A stretch of 64,000 nt of DNA, from the NCBI RefSeq assembly GCF_000144605.1, contig NC_014375.1, positions 1,178,001-1,242,000 of the forward strand, read 5' to 3'. This DNA comes from Brevundimonas subvibrioides ATCC 15264. GTDB lineage: Bacteria > Pseudomonadota > Alphaproteobacteria > Caulobacterales > Caulobacteraceae. Positions 49,239-58,046 of the stretch are shown one piece after another (the first letter of the stretch is position 1; every line of letters starts with the position of its first letter). Made by a program: the position numbers and the translations under genes. The notes beneath the pieces were generated by a model that ran no database searches, was not told the origin of the DNA, and saw nothing but the letters and a program-made list of their open reading frames with translations.

Positions 49239-50000
49239 TCAGGACAGGGCCTTGAGAATCCGTCGCTGGATCGTGGTGGTGACGGCGTTGAGGGCTAGCC
49301 CCATGGCGGCCAGGCAGAGCAGGGCGGCCAGCAGGTCGGGCGTGCGCAGCCGGTTGCCGGCCTCCAGCAGACGCCAGGCGAGACCTTGCGTCGCCCCCGA
49401 TCCGGAGACGAACTCGGCCACCACGGCCCCCACGATGGACAGCCCCGCCGCGACCCGGATCCCCTCCAGCATGAACGGAAGCGCGGACGGCAGACGCAGC
49501 CGCCACAGCCGCTGCAGGGCCGAGGCCCCGTGCAGGTCGAACAGCCGCTCCAGATCGGGATCCGCGGACTTCAGGCCGGTCAGCACACCGGAGAAGACCG
49601 GGAAGAAGGCGACGGCCGCGGCGAGCGCGGTCACGGCCCGGTCGGCGTGGTCGAGGCCCGCCCAGATCAGCACGAGGGGGGCGATGGCCACGACGGGCGT
49701 GACCTGCAGCGTGACCGCCAGCGGGGCCACGGCGCGTTCGGCGGTGGAACTCAGCGAGACCGCGACGGCGAGGCCGCCGCCGAGGACCACGGCGACCATC
49801 AGGGCCTTGAACGCCATCCAGAAGGTCTGCGCCGCCGATCCGGCAAGGACCGGGGCATTGTCAATCAGGGCCAGCACCACCGCGCTGGGCGGCGGCAGGA
49901 AATAGACGGGCACCTCCATCAGGCGGCAGGCGGCCTCCCAGACGGCCAGCAGCAGCGCGATCAGCAGGAGGGCGGGCAGGGCGTCGGTCAGCCGCTTCAT
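49239..50000 (-). CDS. ABC importer permease, NitT/TauT/ThiX type
   Basis: 253 residues, six hydrophobic segments (first: ALLLIALLLAVWEAACRLM). The EAA-like loop is AASALQRLWRLRLPSALPFMLEGIRVAAGLSIVGAVVAEF. Last gene of a three-gene importer; start overlaps the ATPase stop by 4 bp. Confidence 0.9.
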   Translation of the reverse strand: MKRLTDALPALLLIALLLAVWEAACRLMEVPVYFLPPPSAVVLALIDNAPVLAGSAAQTFWMAFKALMVAVVLGGGLAVAVSLSSTAERAVAPLAVTLQVTPVVAIAPLVLIWAGLDHADRAVTALAAAVAFFPVFSGVLTGLKSADPDLERLFDLHGASALQRLWRLRLPSALPFMLEGIRVAAGLSIVGAVVAEFVSGSGATQGLAWRLLEAGNRLRTPDLLAALLCLAAMGLALNAVTTTIQRRILKALS

Positions 50001-50746
50001 GCCGCGACCCGCATCGACGCGGCCAGAGCCTCGGCGACGGTCTCGACGGCCGTGCGGTAGGCGGGGTCGGCGCGCCAGCCCTCGGGGCGGGGCAGGGGGC
50101 CGGGCATGGCGACATCGCCGACGGCGCGGCCGTCCGCGGCCGACAGGACGACGACGCGGCTGGCCAGATAGGCGGCCTCCTCCACATCGTGGGTGACGAA
50201 GACCATGGCGATTGAGCGGGTCGTGGCGATGCGGTGCAGGTCCTCGATCAGGCCCCGGCGGGTGATGGAGTCGAGCGCCGCGAACGGCTCGTCCAGCAGC
50301 AGCAGGTCGGGCTCGACCGCGAGGGCGCGGGCGAGGGAGACGCGCATGGCCATGCCACCGGACAGCTGACGCGGCCGGGCGGTGGTGCGCTCGCCCAGAC
50401 CGACGGCGGCCAGGGCGACATCGGCGCGGCGGCGGGCCTCAGGGGCGGGCACACCGGACAGTTCCAGCGGCAGGGCGACGTTGGTGCGGGCATCGGCCCA
50501 GGGCATCAGGGTCGGGCTCTGGAAGACGAAGGCGGTGCGGGTGCCGGCGGGCCGCTCGACCCGGCCGGAGGCGGGGCGTTCCAGTCCGGCCAGCAGCCGC
50601 AGCGCCGTCGACTTGCCCGCGCCGGAGGCTCCGACGAGGGCGAGAATCTCGCCGGAAGCGACCGTCAGGTCGAGGGGGCCGAGGGCGGGGCGGCCGGGGT
50701 ACTGGACAACGGCCCCGGAGAGGCCCGCGACCGCCGCTTCACCCAC
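49997..50746 (-). CDS. ABC importer ATP-binding subunit
   Basis: 249 residues. Walker A GASGAGKSTALRLLAG, Q-loop VFQSPTLMPWAD, signature RQLSGGMAMRVSLARAL, Walker B LLLLDEPFAALDS, H-loop VFVTHDVEEA. The VFVTHDVEEA and MPWAD forms fit the TauB/SsuB/ThiZ group. Overlaps the binding-protein gene by 8 bp. Confidence 0.93.
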   Translation of the reverse strand: MGEAAVAGLSGAVVQYPGRPALGPLDLTVASGEILALVGASGAGKSTALRLLAGLERPASGRVERPAGTRTAFVFQSPTLMPWADARTNVALPLELSGVPAPEARRRADVALAAVGLGERTTARPRQLSGGMAMRVSLARALAVEPDLLLLDEPFAALDSITRRGLIEDLHRIATTRSIAMVFVTHDVEEAAYLASRVVVLSAADGRAVGDVAMPGPLPRPEGWRADPAYRTAVETVAEALAASMRVAA

Positions 50747-51773
50747 GGCCGGGCAGGAAGTTGTCGGTGAAGGCGTCGCGCCAGTTCAGGTTCGGGGGAT
50801 AGACGCCCGCCTGGCTGGTGACGTCGAAGAAGGCCTTCCAGCGCTCCTCGGTCATGGCCCCGAGGCCATAGAGGGCGGCGTCGCCCGCATCGACGATGCC
50901 GTATTCGCTCAGCTTGGCGCGGGCCTGGTCCAGGATGTCCTGGGTCATGTCGGGGTTGGCGGTCCGGATCAGGGCATCGGCCGGCTTGGGATCGCCACGC
51001 ATATAGTCGCGCCAGCCCTCGGCCGAGGCGGCGATGAAGCTGCGGAGCGCCGCGGCGTTGTCCCGGGCGAAGCCGTCGGGCGACAGGACCATGGTAGCGT
51101 AGGAGGGATAGCCCTCGTCGGCCAGGAGGAAGACGCGCGGTTCGAACCCGGCCGTCTTCTCGATCGTGTAGGGCTCGGAGGTCAGATAGCCCTGCTGGAC
51201 GGCCCTTTCGTCGGCGATGAAGGGGGCGGGATTGAAGTTGTATTTCCGGACCTGGTCGTCGGTGAAACCGTAGCGGGCCTTCAGCCAGACCCAGAAGGCG
51301 GTGATCGAGGCGTCGGCCAGCAGGAAGGGGCGGCCCGCCAGATCGGCGATGCCGGTCAGGGCGTCGTCGGGGTGGGCGATCAGGACCTGGGGGTCCTTCT
51401 GGAAGAAGGCGGCGACGGCCTTCACCGGAGCGCCCTCGGCGACCAGGTTCAGGGGGATGAAGGAGTTGGACCCCATGCCCAGCTCGACCGCGCCGGCGGC
51501 CAGCAGCTGGGGCACGTTCACGCCCGGGCCGCCCTGGATGATCTCCACGTTCAGATTGCGCCGCGCGTAGGCCCCCGACGCCAGGGCCTGGTAGAAGCCG
51601 CCATGCTCGGCCTGGGCGCGCCAGTCGGTGGCGAAACGGATCCGGACCCGGCCCTGGTCGTCGACGGGAGCCTCGGAACTGCCGCACGACGCCAGCCCCA
51701 TGGCGGTGACGGCGACGCCCCCCGCCAGGACGAGACGGCGGCTGACGACGGGTTGAGTCGCGCAAGGCTTCAT
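50739..51773 (-). CDS. ABC importer substrate-binding lipoprotein, ThiY/NMT1 type
   Basis: 344 residues. N-terminus SRRLVLAGGVAVTAMGLASCGS combines a twin-arginine-like pair and a lipobox. RIRFATDWRAQAEHGGFYQAL and QGGPGVNVPQLLAAGAVELGM resemble the NMT1/THI5-like binding proteins for pyrimidine precursors. Other substrates of this family (sulfonates, nitrate) cannot be excluded. No TPP riboswitch was seen upstream. Start at 51773 since only this begins the signal. Confidence 0.87.
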   Translation of the reverse strand: MKPCATQPVVSRRLVLAGGVAVTAMGLASCGSSEAPVDDQGRVRIRFATDWRAQAEHGGFYQALASGAYARRNLNVEIIQGGPGVNVPQLLAAGAVELGMGSNSFIPLNLVAEGAPVKAVAAFFQKDPQVLIAHPDDALTGIADLAGRPFLLADASITAFWVWLKARYGFTDDQVRKYNFNPAPFIADERAVQQGYLTSEPYTIEKTAGFEPRVFLLADEGYPSYATMVLSPDGFARDNAAALRSFIAASAEGWRDYMRGDPKPADALIRTANPDMTQDILDQARAKLSEYGIVDAGDAALYGLGAMTEERWKAFFDVTSQAGVYPPNLNWRDAFTDNFLPGRG

Positions 51774-52419
51774 GCGCGGCAAACTAGGGCGATGACGGAG
51801 GGATGGGAAGCGGAGCGTCGCCGCAGGGAAACACCGCGAAACGGGGCTCAAGCCGTGAGCGACCGCGTTGCGAGCGGTAGCGACACCCCGGAATTGAGCG
51901 AGGGGACGCAAGTCCGGACGAACCGGTGCTTACGTCCCCCCACCAAGTCCGGGTTGGGACTTGGCCATTGAGGTTTCGGACCCTGGCGTCAGCGCCGGCG
52001 GGCGAACCCGGCGACGGTCGGCTGTATCCTGGCGACCCCTGAACCCTGGCGTCTCGTCCGGGCTTTTGACCCTTCCGTAGTCCACAGTCCCGGTCCGGTT
52101 CCCCGCGACCTTTCCCGCCGAAGCGTTCCGTGTCGGGAGCCTGGACCCTGCCCGGTCTTTCCGCTGCCACCGAAGTGGGGTTGGAACCCTTGGTCAGAGA
52201 GCCGGACCGACCCGCTTGAAATCCCGGTCTCCCTGGATTTCCGCGCCGCCGTGTCCCTCGGCAAAATCAGGTTCGCTCCGATTTCCGGATGCGGCAAGCG
52301 GTGGATTCCCTGCCGCTGTGCAACATGGACCGTCGTTCGGTGGACAAGGCCGTTAACCTCTGTGGACGGATGAGATTACGGCTTTTCGATCAGCCATATG
52401 GCTTGTCCACAGAATCTCT
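51774..52419. other. Long gene-free stretch upstream of the importer operon
   Basis: 646 bp between the importer and the ABC-F gene. Open frames here have low-complexity, unrecognisable products. The text is rich in repeated words related to GACCCTGG and GAACCCT. The last 80 bp hold GTTAACC and GTGGACA words (see the separate entry). No RNA family or riboswitch was recognised. It may contain the operon promoter or a decayed gene. Confidence 0.5.
52340..52411. promoter_or_regulatory. Inverted GTGGACAAG/CTTGTCCAC pair with DnaA-box-like words
   Basis: GTGGACAAG (52340-52348) and CTTGTCCAC (52402-52410) form a perfect 9-bp inverted pair. TGTGGAC at 52361 and TTGTCCACA at 52403-52411 are close to the DnaA box TTATCCACA. 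A GTTAAC lies between. Function not shown. Confidence 0.3.
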
Positions 52420-54240
52420 TCAGCCGGCCATCGCCTCGCGCTTGGCTTCCAGCTCCAGCCATTCTTCTTCGGCGGCTTCCAGCTTGGCCCGGGCACCGTC
52501 CAGCGCCTTCATGGTGCTGGCGAAGCCCGAGGGGTCGCGGGCGTAGAAGTTGACGTCGGCGAGGGTCGCCTCGTGGGCGGCGATGTCGGCGGGCAGGGCG
52601 TGGATCAGGGCGTCCAGCTCCTTCAGCCGGTGCTGGTCCTTGAAGGAGAGCTTGCCGGGCCTGGTGGCCGGGGCCGCCGGTTGCGGGGCGGGCTCGGGGG
52701 CCTTGGGCGCGGGGGCGGAACCGGCGGCCTGGGGCTTCAGGAAGCCGGGGTTCTGGCGGATGAAGTCGGTCCAGCCGCCGGGCGTCTCGACGATGTCGCC
52801 GCGGCCGTTCATGCCGATGGTCGAGGTGGCCAGGCGGTCGACGAAGTCGCGGTCGTGGCTGACCAGGATCAGGGTGCCGTCATAGGCCTCGAGCAGCTCT
52901 TCCAGCTTGTCGAGCGTGTCCATGTCGAGGTCGTTGGTCGGTTCGTCGAGGACCAGCATGTTGGCGGGCTTGGCCAGGGCGATGGCCAGGAGCAGGCGGT
53001 TGCGCTCGCCACCCGACAGGGTCGAGATCGGCTGGCGCAGCTGGCCCTCCTGGAACAGGAAGTCCTTGGCGTAGGCGGCGACGTGCTTGGAGATGCCACG
53101 CACCAGGATGGAGTCGCCGCCGCCGGGGGTCAGGGCGTCCCACAGGGTCGTGTCGGACTTCAGACCGTCGCGGGACTGGTCGAGGTAGACGGTCTCGAGG
53201 CTGGCCCCCAGCTTGACCGTGCCTTCGGTCGGGGCGAGTTCGCCCAGCATGATCTTGACCAGGGTGGTCTTGCCGGCGCCGTTCGGGCCGACGATGGCGA
53301 GCCGGTCGCCGCGCAGGATGCGGCTGGTGAAGGGCTTGATGACCATGCGGTCGCCGAAGGATTTGGTGACGCCCTTCAGGTCGGCCACCAGCTTGCCGGA
53401 GGTGGAGCCGGAATCGACGCCGAGGTTCAGCTCGCGGGGGCGGTCCTTGGCCTGTTCGGCGCGTTCGGCGCGCAGGGCGTCGAGGGAGCGGGCGCGGCCC
53501 TCGTTCCTGCTGCGGCGGGCGGTGATCGAGCTGTAGAAGGTGGCGGTCTCGCGCTCGATCGTCTTGGTCAGCTTCTGGAAGGCGATGGCCTCCTCTTCCA
53601 GCTGTTTGGCGGCCCATTCGTCGAAATCGTCGAAGCCCTTGTTCAGGGTGCGGACGCGGCGGCCCTCCAGCCAGTGGCAGGACTGGGTCACGCGATTCAG
53701 GAAGGCGCGATCGTGGGAGACGATCAGGGCGGCGCATTTGGCGCTGATGATCTCGTTTTCCAGCAGTTCGATCGCCAGAATGTCCATGTGGTTGGTCGGC
53801 TCGTCCAGCAGGAGCAGGTCGGGCTCCTCGGCGAAGGCCTTGGCCAGGGCGGCGCGGCGGATCTCGCCGCCCGACAGGCCCTTGGTGGACTTGTTCGGGT
53901 CCATGCCGAAGGTCTCGAGCCAGGCCTCGGCGGTCCAGCTCTCGGCGTCGTTGGAGGTGGCGTAGTCCAGCAGGGTGTCGCCCGCGATCAGCGGCTCCTG
54001 CGGCACATAGGCGAAGCGCACCGAACCCTGGATCGAGCGCGTGCCTGAGTCGGGTTCGATCAGCCCCATGACCATCTTCATCAGGGTCGACTTGCCGGCC
54101 CCGTTGCGGCCGACGAGGCAGGAGCGGGTGCGGGGCTCGATGGCCAGGTCGACGCCCTCGAACAGGGGCCGGGTGCCGTCCTGCAGACGGACGTCTTTCA
54201 GGGCGACGAGAGGGGGTCTCGGAGAAGAGCGGGGAGCCAT
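52420..54240 (-). CDS. uup: ABC-F family ATPase, Uup-like
   Basis: Ribosome-associated ABC-F protein with no membrane part. 606 residues with two ATPase domains: Walker A GRNGAGKSTLMKM and GPNGAGKTTLVKI, signatures GLSGGEIRRA and TLSGGERNRL, Walker B LLLLDEPTNHMD and MLVLDEPTNDLD. The P-loop linker has charged helices (LEEEAIAFQKLTKTIERE). The C-terminal coiled-coil tail (KELDALIHALPADI to LEAAEEEWLELEAK) is as in Uup. Confidence 0.92.
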   Translation of the reverse strand: MAPRSSPRPPLVALKDVRLQDGTRPLFEGVDLAIEPRTRSCLVGRNGAGKSTLMKMVMGLIEPDSGTRSIQGSVRFAYVPQEPLIAGDTLLDYATSNDAESWTAEAWLETFGMDPNKSTKGLSGGEIRRAALAKAFAEEPDLLLLDEPTNHMDILAIELLENEIISAKCAALIVSHDRAFLNRVTQSCHWLEGRRVRTLNKGFDDFDEWAAKQLEEEAIAFQKLTKTIERETATFYSSITARRSRNEGRARSLDALRAERAEQAKDRPRELNLGVDSGSTSGKLVADLKGVTKSFGDRMVIKPFTSRILRGDRLAIVGPNGAGKTTLVKIMLGELAPTEGTVKLGASLETVYLDQSRDGLKSDTTLWDALTPGGGDSILVRGISKHVAAYAKDFLFQEGQLRQPISTLSGGERNRLLLAIALAKPANMLVLDEPTNDLDMDTLDKLEELLEAYDGTLILVSHDRDFVDRLATSTIGMNGRGDIVETPGGWTDFIRQNPGFLKPQAAGSAPAPKAPEPAPQPAAPATRPGKLSFKDQHRLKELDALIHALPADIAAHEATLADVNFYARDPSGFASTMKALDGARAKLEAAEEEWLELEAKREAMAG

Positions 54241-54249
54241 GGAATACCT

Positions 54250-54312
54250 AAATCCTCACTCGCGAAGCGGGGGAGGGGGACCGCGCGAAGCGTGGTGGAG
54301 GGGGCGGAAGCG
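54250..54312. repeat. Dispersed palindromic element, left arm beside the DUF559 relic
   Basis: Bases 54267-54312 are identical, as a 46-bp perfect inverted repeat, to 54714-54759. The outer part starts with AATCCTC as in the solo copies. Confidence 0.88.
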
Positions 54313-54320
54313 GCGTTGAT

Positions 54321-54698
54321 CTAGGGTATTTGAGGCCGACTTGCCAGACGTGTCGCCACGACGTGCCAGATGTAGTCTGCGGCTTCGTCAGCATTTTGAA
54401 GGACCGAGGCGGCCGGAAGGCGAAGGACCTCGATGCCCTAAGCGTTCAGCCAGGCGGTTCGACGGGCGTCCCTGTCCGGATTGTCATCAAGGGAGTGGAT
54501 CTGGCCGTCGATCTCGACCGCCAGCTTCAGGGCGGAGCAATAGAAGTCGAGGACGAACGGTCCAACGGCGTGCTGACGCCGGAAGTTCGGCCTGCCGTGA
54601 ATACGCTGGCGAAGGCGAAGCCACATGGCGGCTTCGGGGGGTGTCATATCCTTACGGAGACTTCTTGCGCGTTTCTGGGTAAGGACAGGCGCTCTCAT
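54321..54698 (-). pseudogene. DUF559 (Vsr-like) endonuclease-domain gene interrupted by a stop codon
   Basis: The frame from ATG 54698 encodes a typical DUF559 domain: LRKDMTPPEAAMWLRLR, PNFRRQHAVGPFVLDFYC, LAVEIDGQIHSL and DARRTAWLNA. These are the PD-(D/E)XK-type residues of Vsr-like nucleases. An in-frame TAG at 54438-54440 (codon 87) cuts it, yet the same frame continues with GIEVLRLPAASVLQNADEA, the expected family C-terminus, to a TAG at 54321. Without the stop it would be 125 residues, the normal length. A single base change (CAG to TAG, for example) explains it. It lies entirely between two inverted repeat arms. Confidence 0.85.
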
Positions 54699-54713
54699 GA
54701 TTGAAATCTCGCA

Positions 54714-54778
54714 CGCTTCCGCCCCCTCCACCACGCTTCGCGCGGTCCCCCTCCCCCGCGAAGTGGCGGGGGAGGAGT
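54714..54778. repeat. Dispersed palindromic element, right arm beside the DUF559 relic
   Basis: Inverted partner of 54267-54312. Its outer end GGCGGGGGAGGAG runs to within 2 bp of the next gene's ATG and serves as the only purine-rich Shine-Dalgarno-like sequence for it. Confidence 0.88.
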
Positions 54779-54779
54779 G

Positions 54780-55229
54780 ATGGCATTCTGGCAGACCAAG
54801 CGTCTGGAGCAGATGACCCGTGCCGAATGGGAGAGCCTGTGCGACGGGTGCGGACTGTGCTGCCTGATCCGGTTCGAGGACGAGGATACGGGCGAGGTGT
54901 TCCCGACCAAGGTCCATTGCAAGCTGTTCGACGGGCAGAAATGCGCCTGCACCGATTATGCGAATCGGAAGGATCATGTGCCGGATTGCATCAAGCTGAC
55001 GCCGTGGAACATCGAGGCGCTGGGATGGATGCCGCTGTCGTGCGCCTATCGCCGATTGCATGAAGGAAGAGGGCTTGCGAACTGGCATCCCCTGATTTCG
55101 GGCGATCCGGAGACCGTGCACACGGCAGGCGTGTCGATCCGCGGACAGACCATCAGCGAACTGGATCTGGCCCGGCCCGAGGACGCGGTCGAGTACGAGG
55201 CGATCGAGTGGCTGGAGGAGCGCGGTTGA
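54780..55229 (+). CDS. YcgN-like (UPF0260) cysteine cluster protein
   Basis: 149 residues, cytosolic. WESLCDGCGLCCLIRFEDEDTG, CKLFDGQKCACTDYANR, DCIKLTPWNI and LPLSCAYRRL-like WMPLSCAYRRL hold the conserved cysteines that probably bind a metal or Fe-S cluster. Starts ATG 54780, three bases after a GTG. Function unknown. Confidence 0.9.
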   Translation: MAFWQTKRLEQMTRAEWESLCDGCGLCCLIRFEDEDTGEVFPTKVHCKLFDGQKCACTDYANRKDHVPDCIKLTPWNIEALGWMPLSCAYRRLHEGRGLANWHPLISGDPETVHTAGVSIRGQTISELDLARPEDAVEYEAIEWLEERG

Positions 55230-55298
55230 AACCGATTACACGGTAATCCTTTGTTCGGAAGGGCTGATTAACCGTGAGCTCCTGAGTGGAGATCGGTC

Positions 55299-58046
55299 GT
55301 GCCGAAGAGTAACGCGTTTGATCGGTTGACCGAATTGGCGGCGGCGGTGTTCGACGCTCCGATCGCCCTGATCACGGCCATCGACGACCAGCGCCAGTGG
55401 TTCCGATCCAACCAGGGCTTCGGGGCCGATCAGACGACGCCCGGGGAGTCCTTCTGTCGCCATATGGTCGGGTCCGAGGCCGGGACGACCCTGGTGGTCG
55501 AGGATGCGACCCGGGACGGCCGCTTCGCCGACAATCGCCTGGTCACCGAAGAAGGTGTGCGGTTCTATGCCGGGGCGGTGATCACGACGGCCGACGGGGG
55601 GCAGGATGGCGCCGTGTGCGTGCTCGACACCGTGCCGCGCGATGCCCCGACCCCGGCGCAGATGGAGAGCCTGAGGCTGCTGGCGCGGCTGGCGGGCCAG
55701 GAAATCGATCGTACGCGCACGCTGAGGCAACAGGCCAAACACACGGACATGCTGGAGATGTCCGAAGCCATGGCCGGGGTGGGGCACTGGCACTGTGACC
55801 TGACCACCGGCGTCATCACCTGGTCCGACGAGGTGTTCCGCATCCACGGCCTGGAGCCGGGATCGGTCAATCCCACCTTCCACAGCCTGAGCGCACAATA
55901 CCATCCCGAGGACCAGGCGGCCGGCTGGGCGCTGGCGCAGCGGGCCAGGGAAACCGGCGAGGGCTATGACCGGCTGATGCGGCTGACGCGGCACGGCGAG
56001 GAGCGGGTGACGCGGACCCAGGCCCGGGTCGAACGCGACGAGACCGGGGCCGTGGTGGCCCTGTTCGGGGTCTTCCAGGACGTCACCGAGGCCGCGCGGG
56101 CGACGCGGGCCCAGACCGAGCTGGTCGAGACCCTGGGCATGGCGGAGGCCCTCGCCGGGGTCGGGTGCTGGCGTCTGGACGTCGCCACCGGCCGGGTGAC
56201 CTGGTCGGACGAGGTGTACCGGATCCACGGCAAGACCCGCGAGACCTTCGATCCCAGCCTGCACGACGCCGTGAGCTGCTACCATCCCGACGACCGGGCG
56301 GCCGTCGCGGCGTCGTGCGACGAGGCCATCCGGACCGGCGACGCGAAGGAATTCCAGCTGAGGATCGTCCGCGAGGACGGGGAAGAGCGGATCGTCCGGT
56401 CGCGCTGCCGTCCCGAGCGCGACGACGCGGGGGTGACCACGGCGCTGTTCGGCGTCTTTCAGGATGTCACCGACAGCGTCCGCAGCCAGAAGCGGATCGA
56501 GGCCAGCGAGGCGCGCTACCGGCTGCTGGCGGACCGGGCCAGCGACGTGATCGTGACCTACGGGGTCGACGGACTCATCCAGTACATCTCGCCCAGCGTC
56601 GAGGCGGCGACGGGGATCGCGCCGGGCGATCTGGTCGGGCGTCCCGTCACGCATCTGATCCTCGACGAGGACGTGCCGGCGCTGTCGCAGCGTTTCCGCG
56701 AGATGGTCCGGGCCGGGCCGGGCACCGTCCAGCCGGGAGTCGTCTACAGGGCGCGGATGGCGTCGGGGGAGATCCGCTGGATGGAGGCGCGCACCACGCT
56801 GATCCGCGATGACCACGGCCGCGTCGTCCAGTTCCACGACGTGGTGCGCGACATCAACGAGACCAAGCGGCTGGAGGACGAACTGATCGCCGCGCGCGAC
56901 GTGGCCGAGGCGGCGGCGAGGTCGAAGTCCGAGTTCCTGGCCAACATGTCCCACGAGCTGCGGACGCCCCTGACCAGCGTGATCGGCTTTTCGGGCCTGC
57001 TGCAGTCCAGCGAGGCCCTGCCCGCGGCGGAGCGCCGCTATGCCGACCGGATCGCGACCTCGTCGGAGGCCCTGCTGAGCGTCATCAACGACATCCTGGA
57101 CTATTCCAAGCTGGAGGCGGACGCGGTGGGGCTGGACCCCGTCGCCTTCGATCCGACGGCCATGGCGCGGGCGACCGCCTCCATCGTCGAGACCCAGTGC
57201 GAGGCCAAGGGGCTGAGCCTGGTGATCACGACCGCGGACGACCTGCCCGGAGCGATCATGGGCGACGAGGGGCGGCTGCGGCAGGTGACGCTGAATTTCC
57301 TGTCGAACGCCGTCAAATTCACGAATACGGGCGAGATCCGGCTGGATGTCGGCAGCGTCGACGGGCGGATGCGGGTGGCGGTGACCGACAGCGGCATCGG
57401 CGTCGCGGCGGACAAGATCGACGCCCTGTTCGAGCGGTTCACACAGGCCGACGCCTCTACCACGCGGGTCTATGGCGGGACGGGGCTGGGGCTGGCGATC
57501 TGCCGGCGCCTGATCGAGATGATGGGCGGCGAGATCGGGGCGACCAGTCGCCCGGGGCACGGATCGACCTTCTGGTTCGAGGTCCCGATGATCGCGGCCG
57601 AGCCGCTGGATGCCATGGTCGAGGACGCCGTGGAGGGCCTGCCCGAGGGGCTCAGGGTCCTGATGGCCGACGATGCCCCGGCCAACCGCGAGCTGGTGCG
57701 GGTGCTGCTGGACGCCTGGGGGGTCGATCTGACGACGGTGTGCGACGGAGCCGAGGCCGTCCAGGCGGTGGTCGCCGGCGACTATGACCTGATCCTGATG
57801 GACATCCACATGCCGGTGATGGACGGGATGGACGCCTGTCGCGCCATTCGCGCCCTGGACGGCAAGGCGGCGACGACGCCGATCCTGGCCCTGACCGCCA
57901 ACGTCCAGCCCGAGCAGGTCGAGGCCTGCCACGCCGCGGGCATGGACGGCCACGTCGGCAAGCCGATCGAGGTCGCCGCCCTGATCGAGGCCATGACGAA
58001 AGCGCTCCACCCCTCCATCCCCTCCAACGCAAGGGCCGTTGCATGA
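55299..58046 (+). CDS. Hybrid sensor histidine kinase, GAF-PAS3-HK-REC
   Basis: 915 residues, cytosolic. GAF (about 10-150; FCRHMVGSEAGTTLVVEDAT), three PAS domains (about 155-530; two are near-duplicates, each with GVGxWxxD-x-x-TG and TWSDEVFRIHG or TWSDEVYRIHG), HisKA (MSHELRTPLTSVIGFSGLL, His near 552), HATPase (NFLSNAVKFTNTG, DSGIGVA, GTGLGLAIC) and a receiver (LMADDAPANREL, LMDIHMPVMDG with Asp near 834, GKPIE). GTG start. Overlaps the next gene by ATGA. Confidence 0.92.
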   Translation: MPKSNAFDRLTELAAAVFDAPIALITAIDDQRQWFRSNQGFGADQTTPGESFCRHMVGSEAGTTLVVEDATRDGRFADNRLVTEEGVRFYAGAVITTADGGQDGAVCVLDTVPRDAPTPAQMESLRLLARLAGQEIDRTRTLRQQAKHTDMLEMSEAMAGVGHWHCDLTTGVITWSDEVFRIHGLEPGSVNPTFHSLSAQYHPEDQAAGWALAQRARETGEGYDRLMRLTRHGEERVTRTQARVERDETGAVVALFGVFQDVTEAARATRAQTELVETLGMAEALAGVGCWRLDVATGRVTWSDEVYRIHGKTRETFDPSLHDAVSCYHPDDRAAVAASCDEAIRTGDAKEFQLRIVREDGEERIVRSRCRPERDDAGVTTALFGVFQDVTDSVRSQKRIEASEARYRLLADRASDVIVTYGVDGLIQYISPSVEAATGIAPGDLVGRPVTHLILDEDVPALSQRFREMVRAGPGTVQPGVVYRARMASGEIRWMEARTTLIRDDHGRVVQFHDVVRDINETKRLEDELIAARDVAEAAARSKSEFLANMSHELRTPLTSVIGFSGLLQSSEALPAAERRYADRIATSSEALLSVINDILDYSKLEADAVGLDPVAFDPTAMARATASIVETQCEAKGLSLVITTADDLPGAIMGDEGRLRQVTLNFLSNAVKFTNTGEIRLDVGSVDGRMRVAVTDSGIGVAADKIDALFERFTQADASTTRVYGGTGLGLAICRRLIEMMGGEIGATSRPGHGSTFWFEVPMIAAEPLDAMVEDAVEGLPEGLRVLMADDAPANRELVRVLLDAWGVDLTTVCDGAEAVQAVVAGDYDLILMDIHMPVMDGMDACRAIRALDGKAATTPILALTANVQPEQVEACHAAGMDGHVGKPIEVAALIEAMTKALHPSIPSNARAVA

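Noticed and set aside
51989..52297. 102-codon - strand frame in the long gene-free stretch
   Set aside because: Low-complexity Arg/Gly-rich product, no Shine-Dalgarno sequence, no recognisable domain.
52340..52411. Chromosome origin
   Set aside because: Only two or three DnaA-like words and one TTAAC; the usual origin neighbours (dnaA, hemE, parAB, gidA) are absent.
51774..52419. TPP riboswitch before the ThiXYZ-like importer
   Set aside because: The conserved CTGAGA and ACCTGA elements were not found in this stretch.
53213..53965. Ser-rich + strand frames opposite the ABC-F gene
   Set aside because: Typical antisense Ser/Arg-rich shadows of a GC-rich gene.
55236..58010. 924-codon open frame opposite the second hybrid kinase
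   Set aside because: Antisense shadow with repetitive His/Arg/Gln-rich product.
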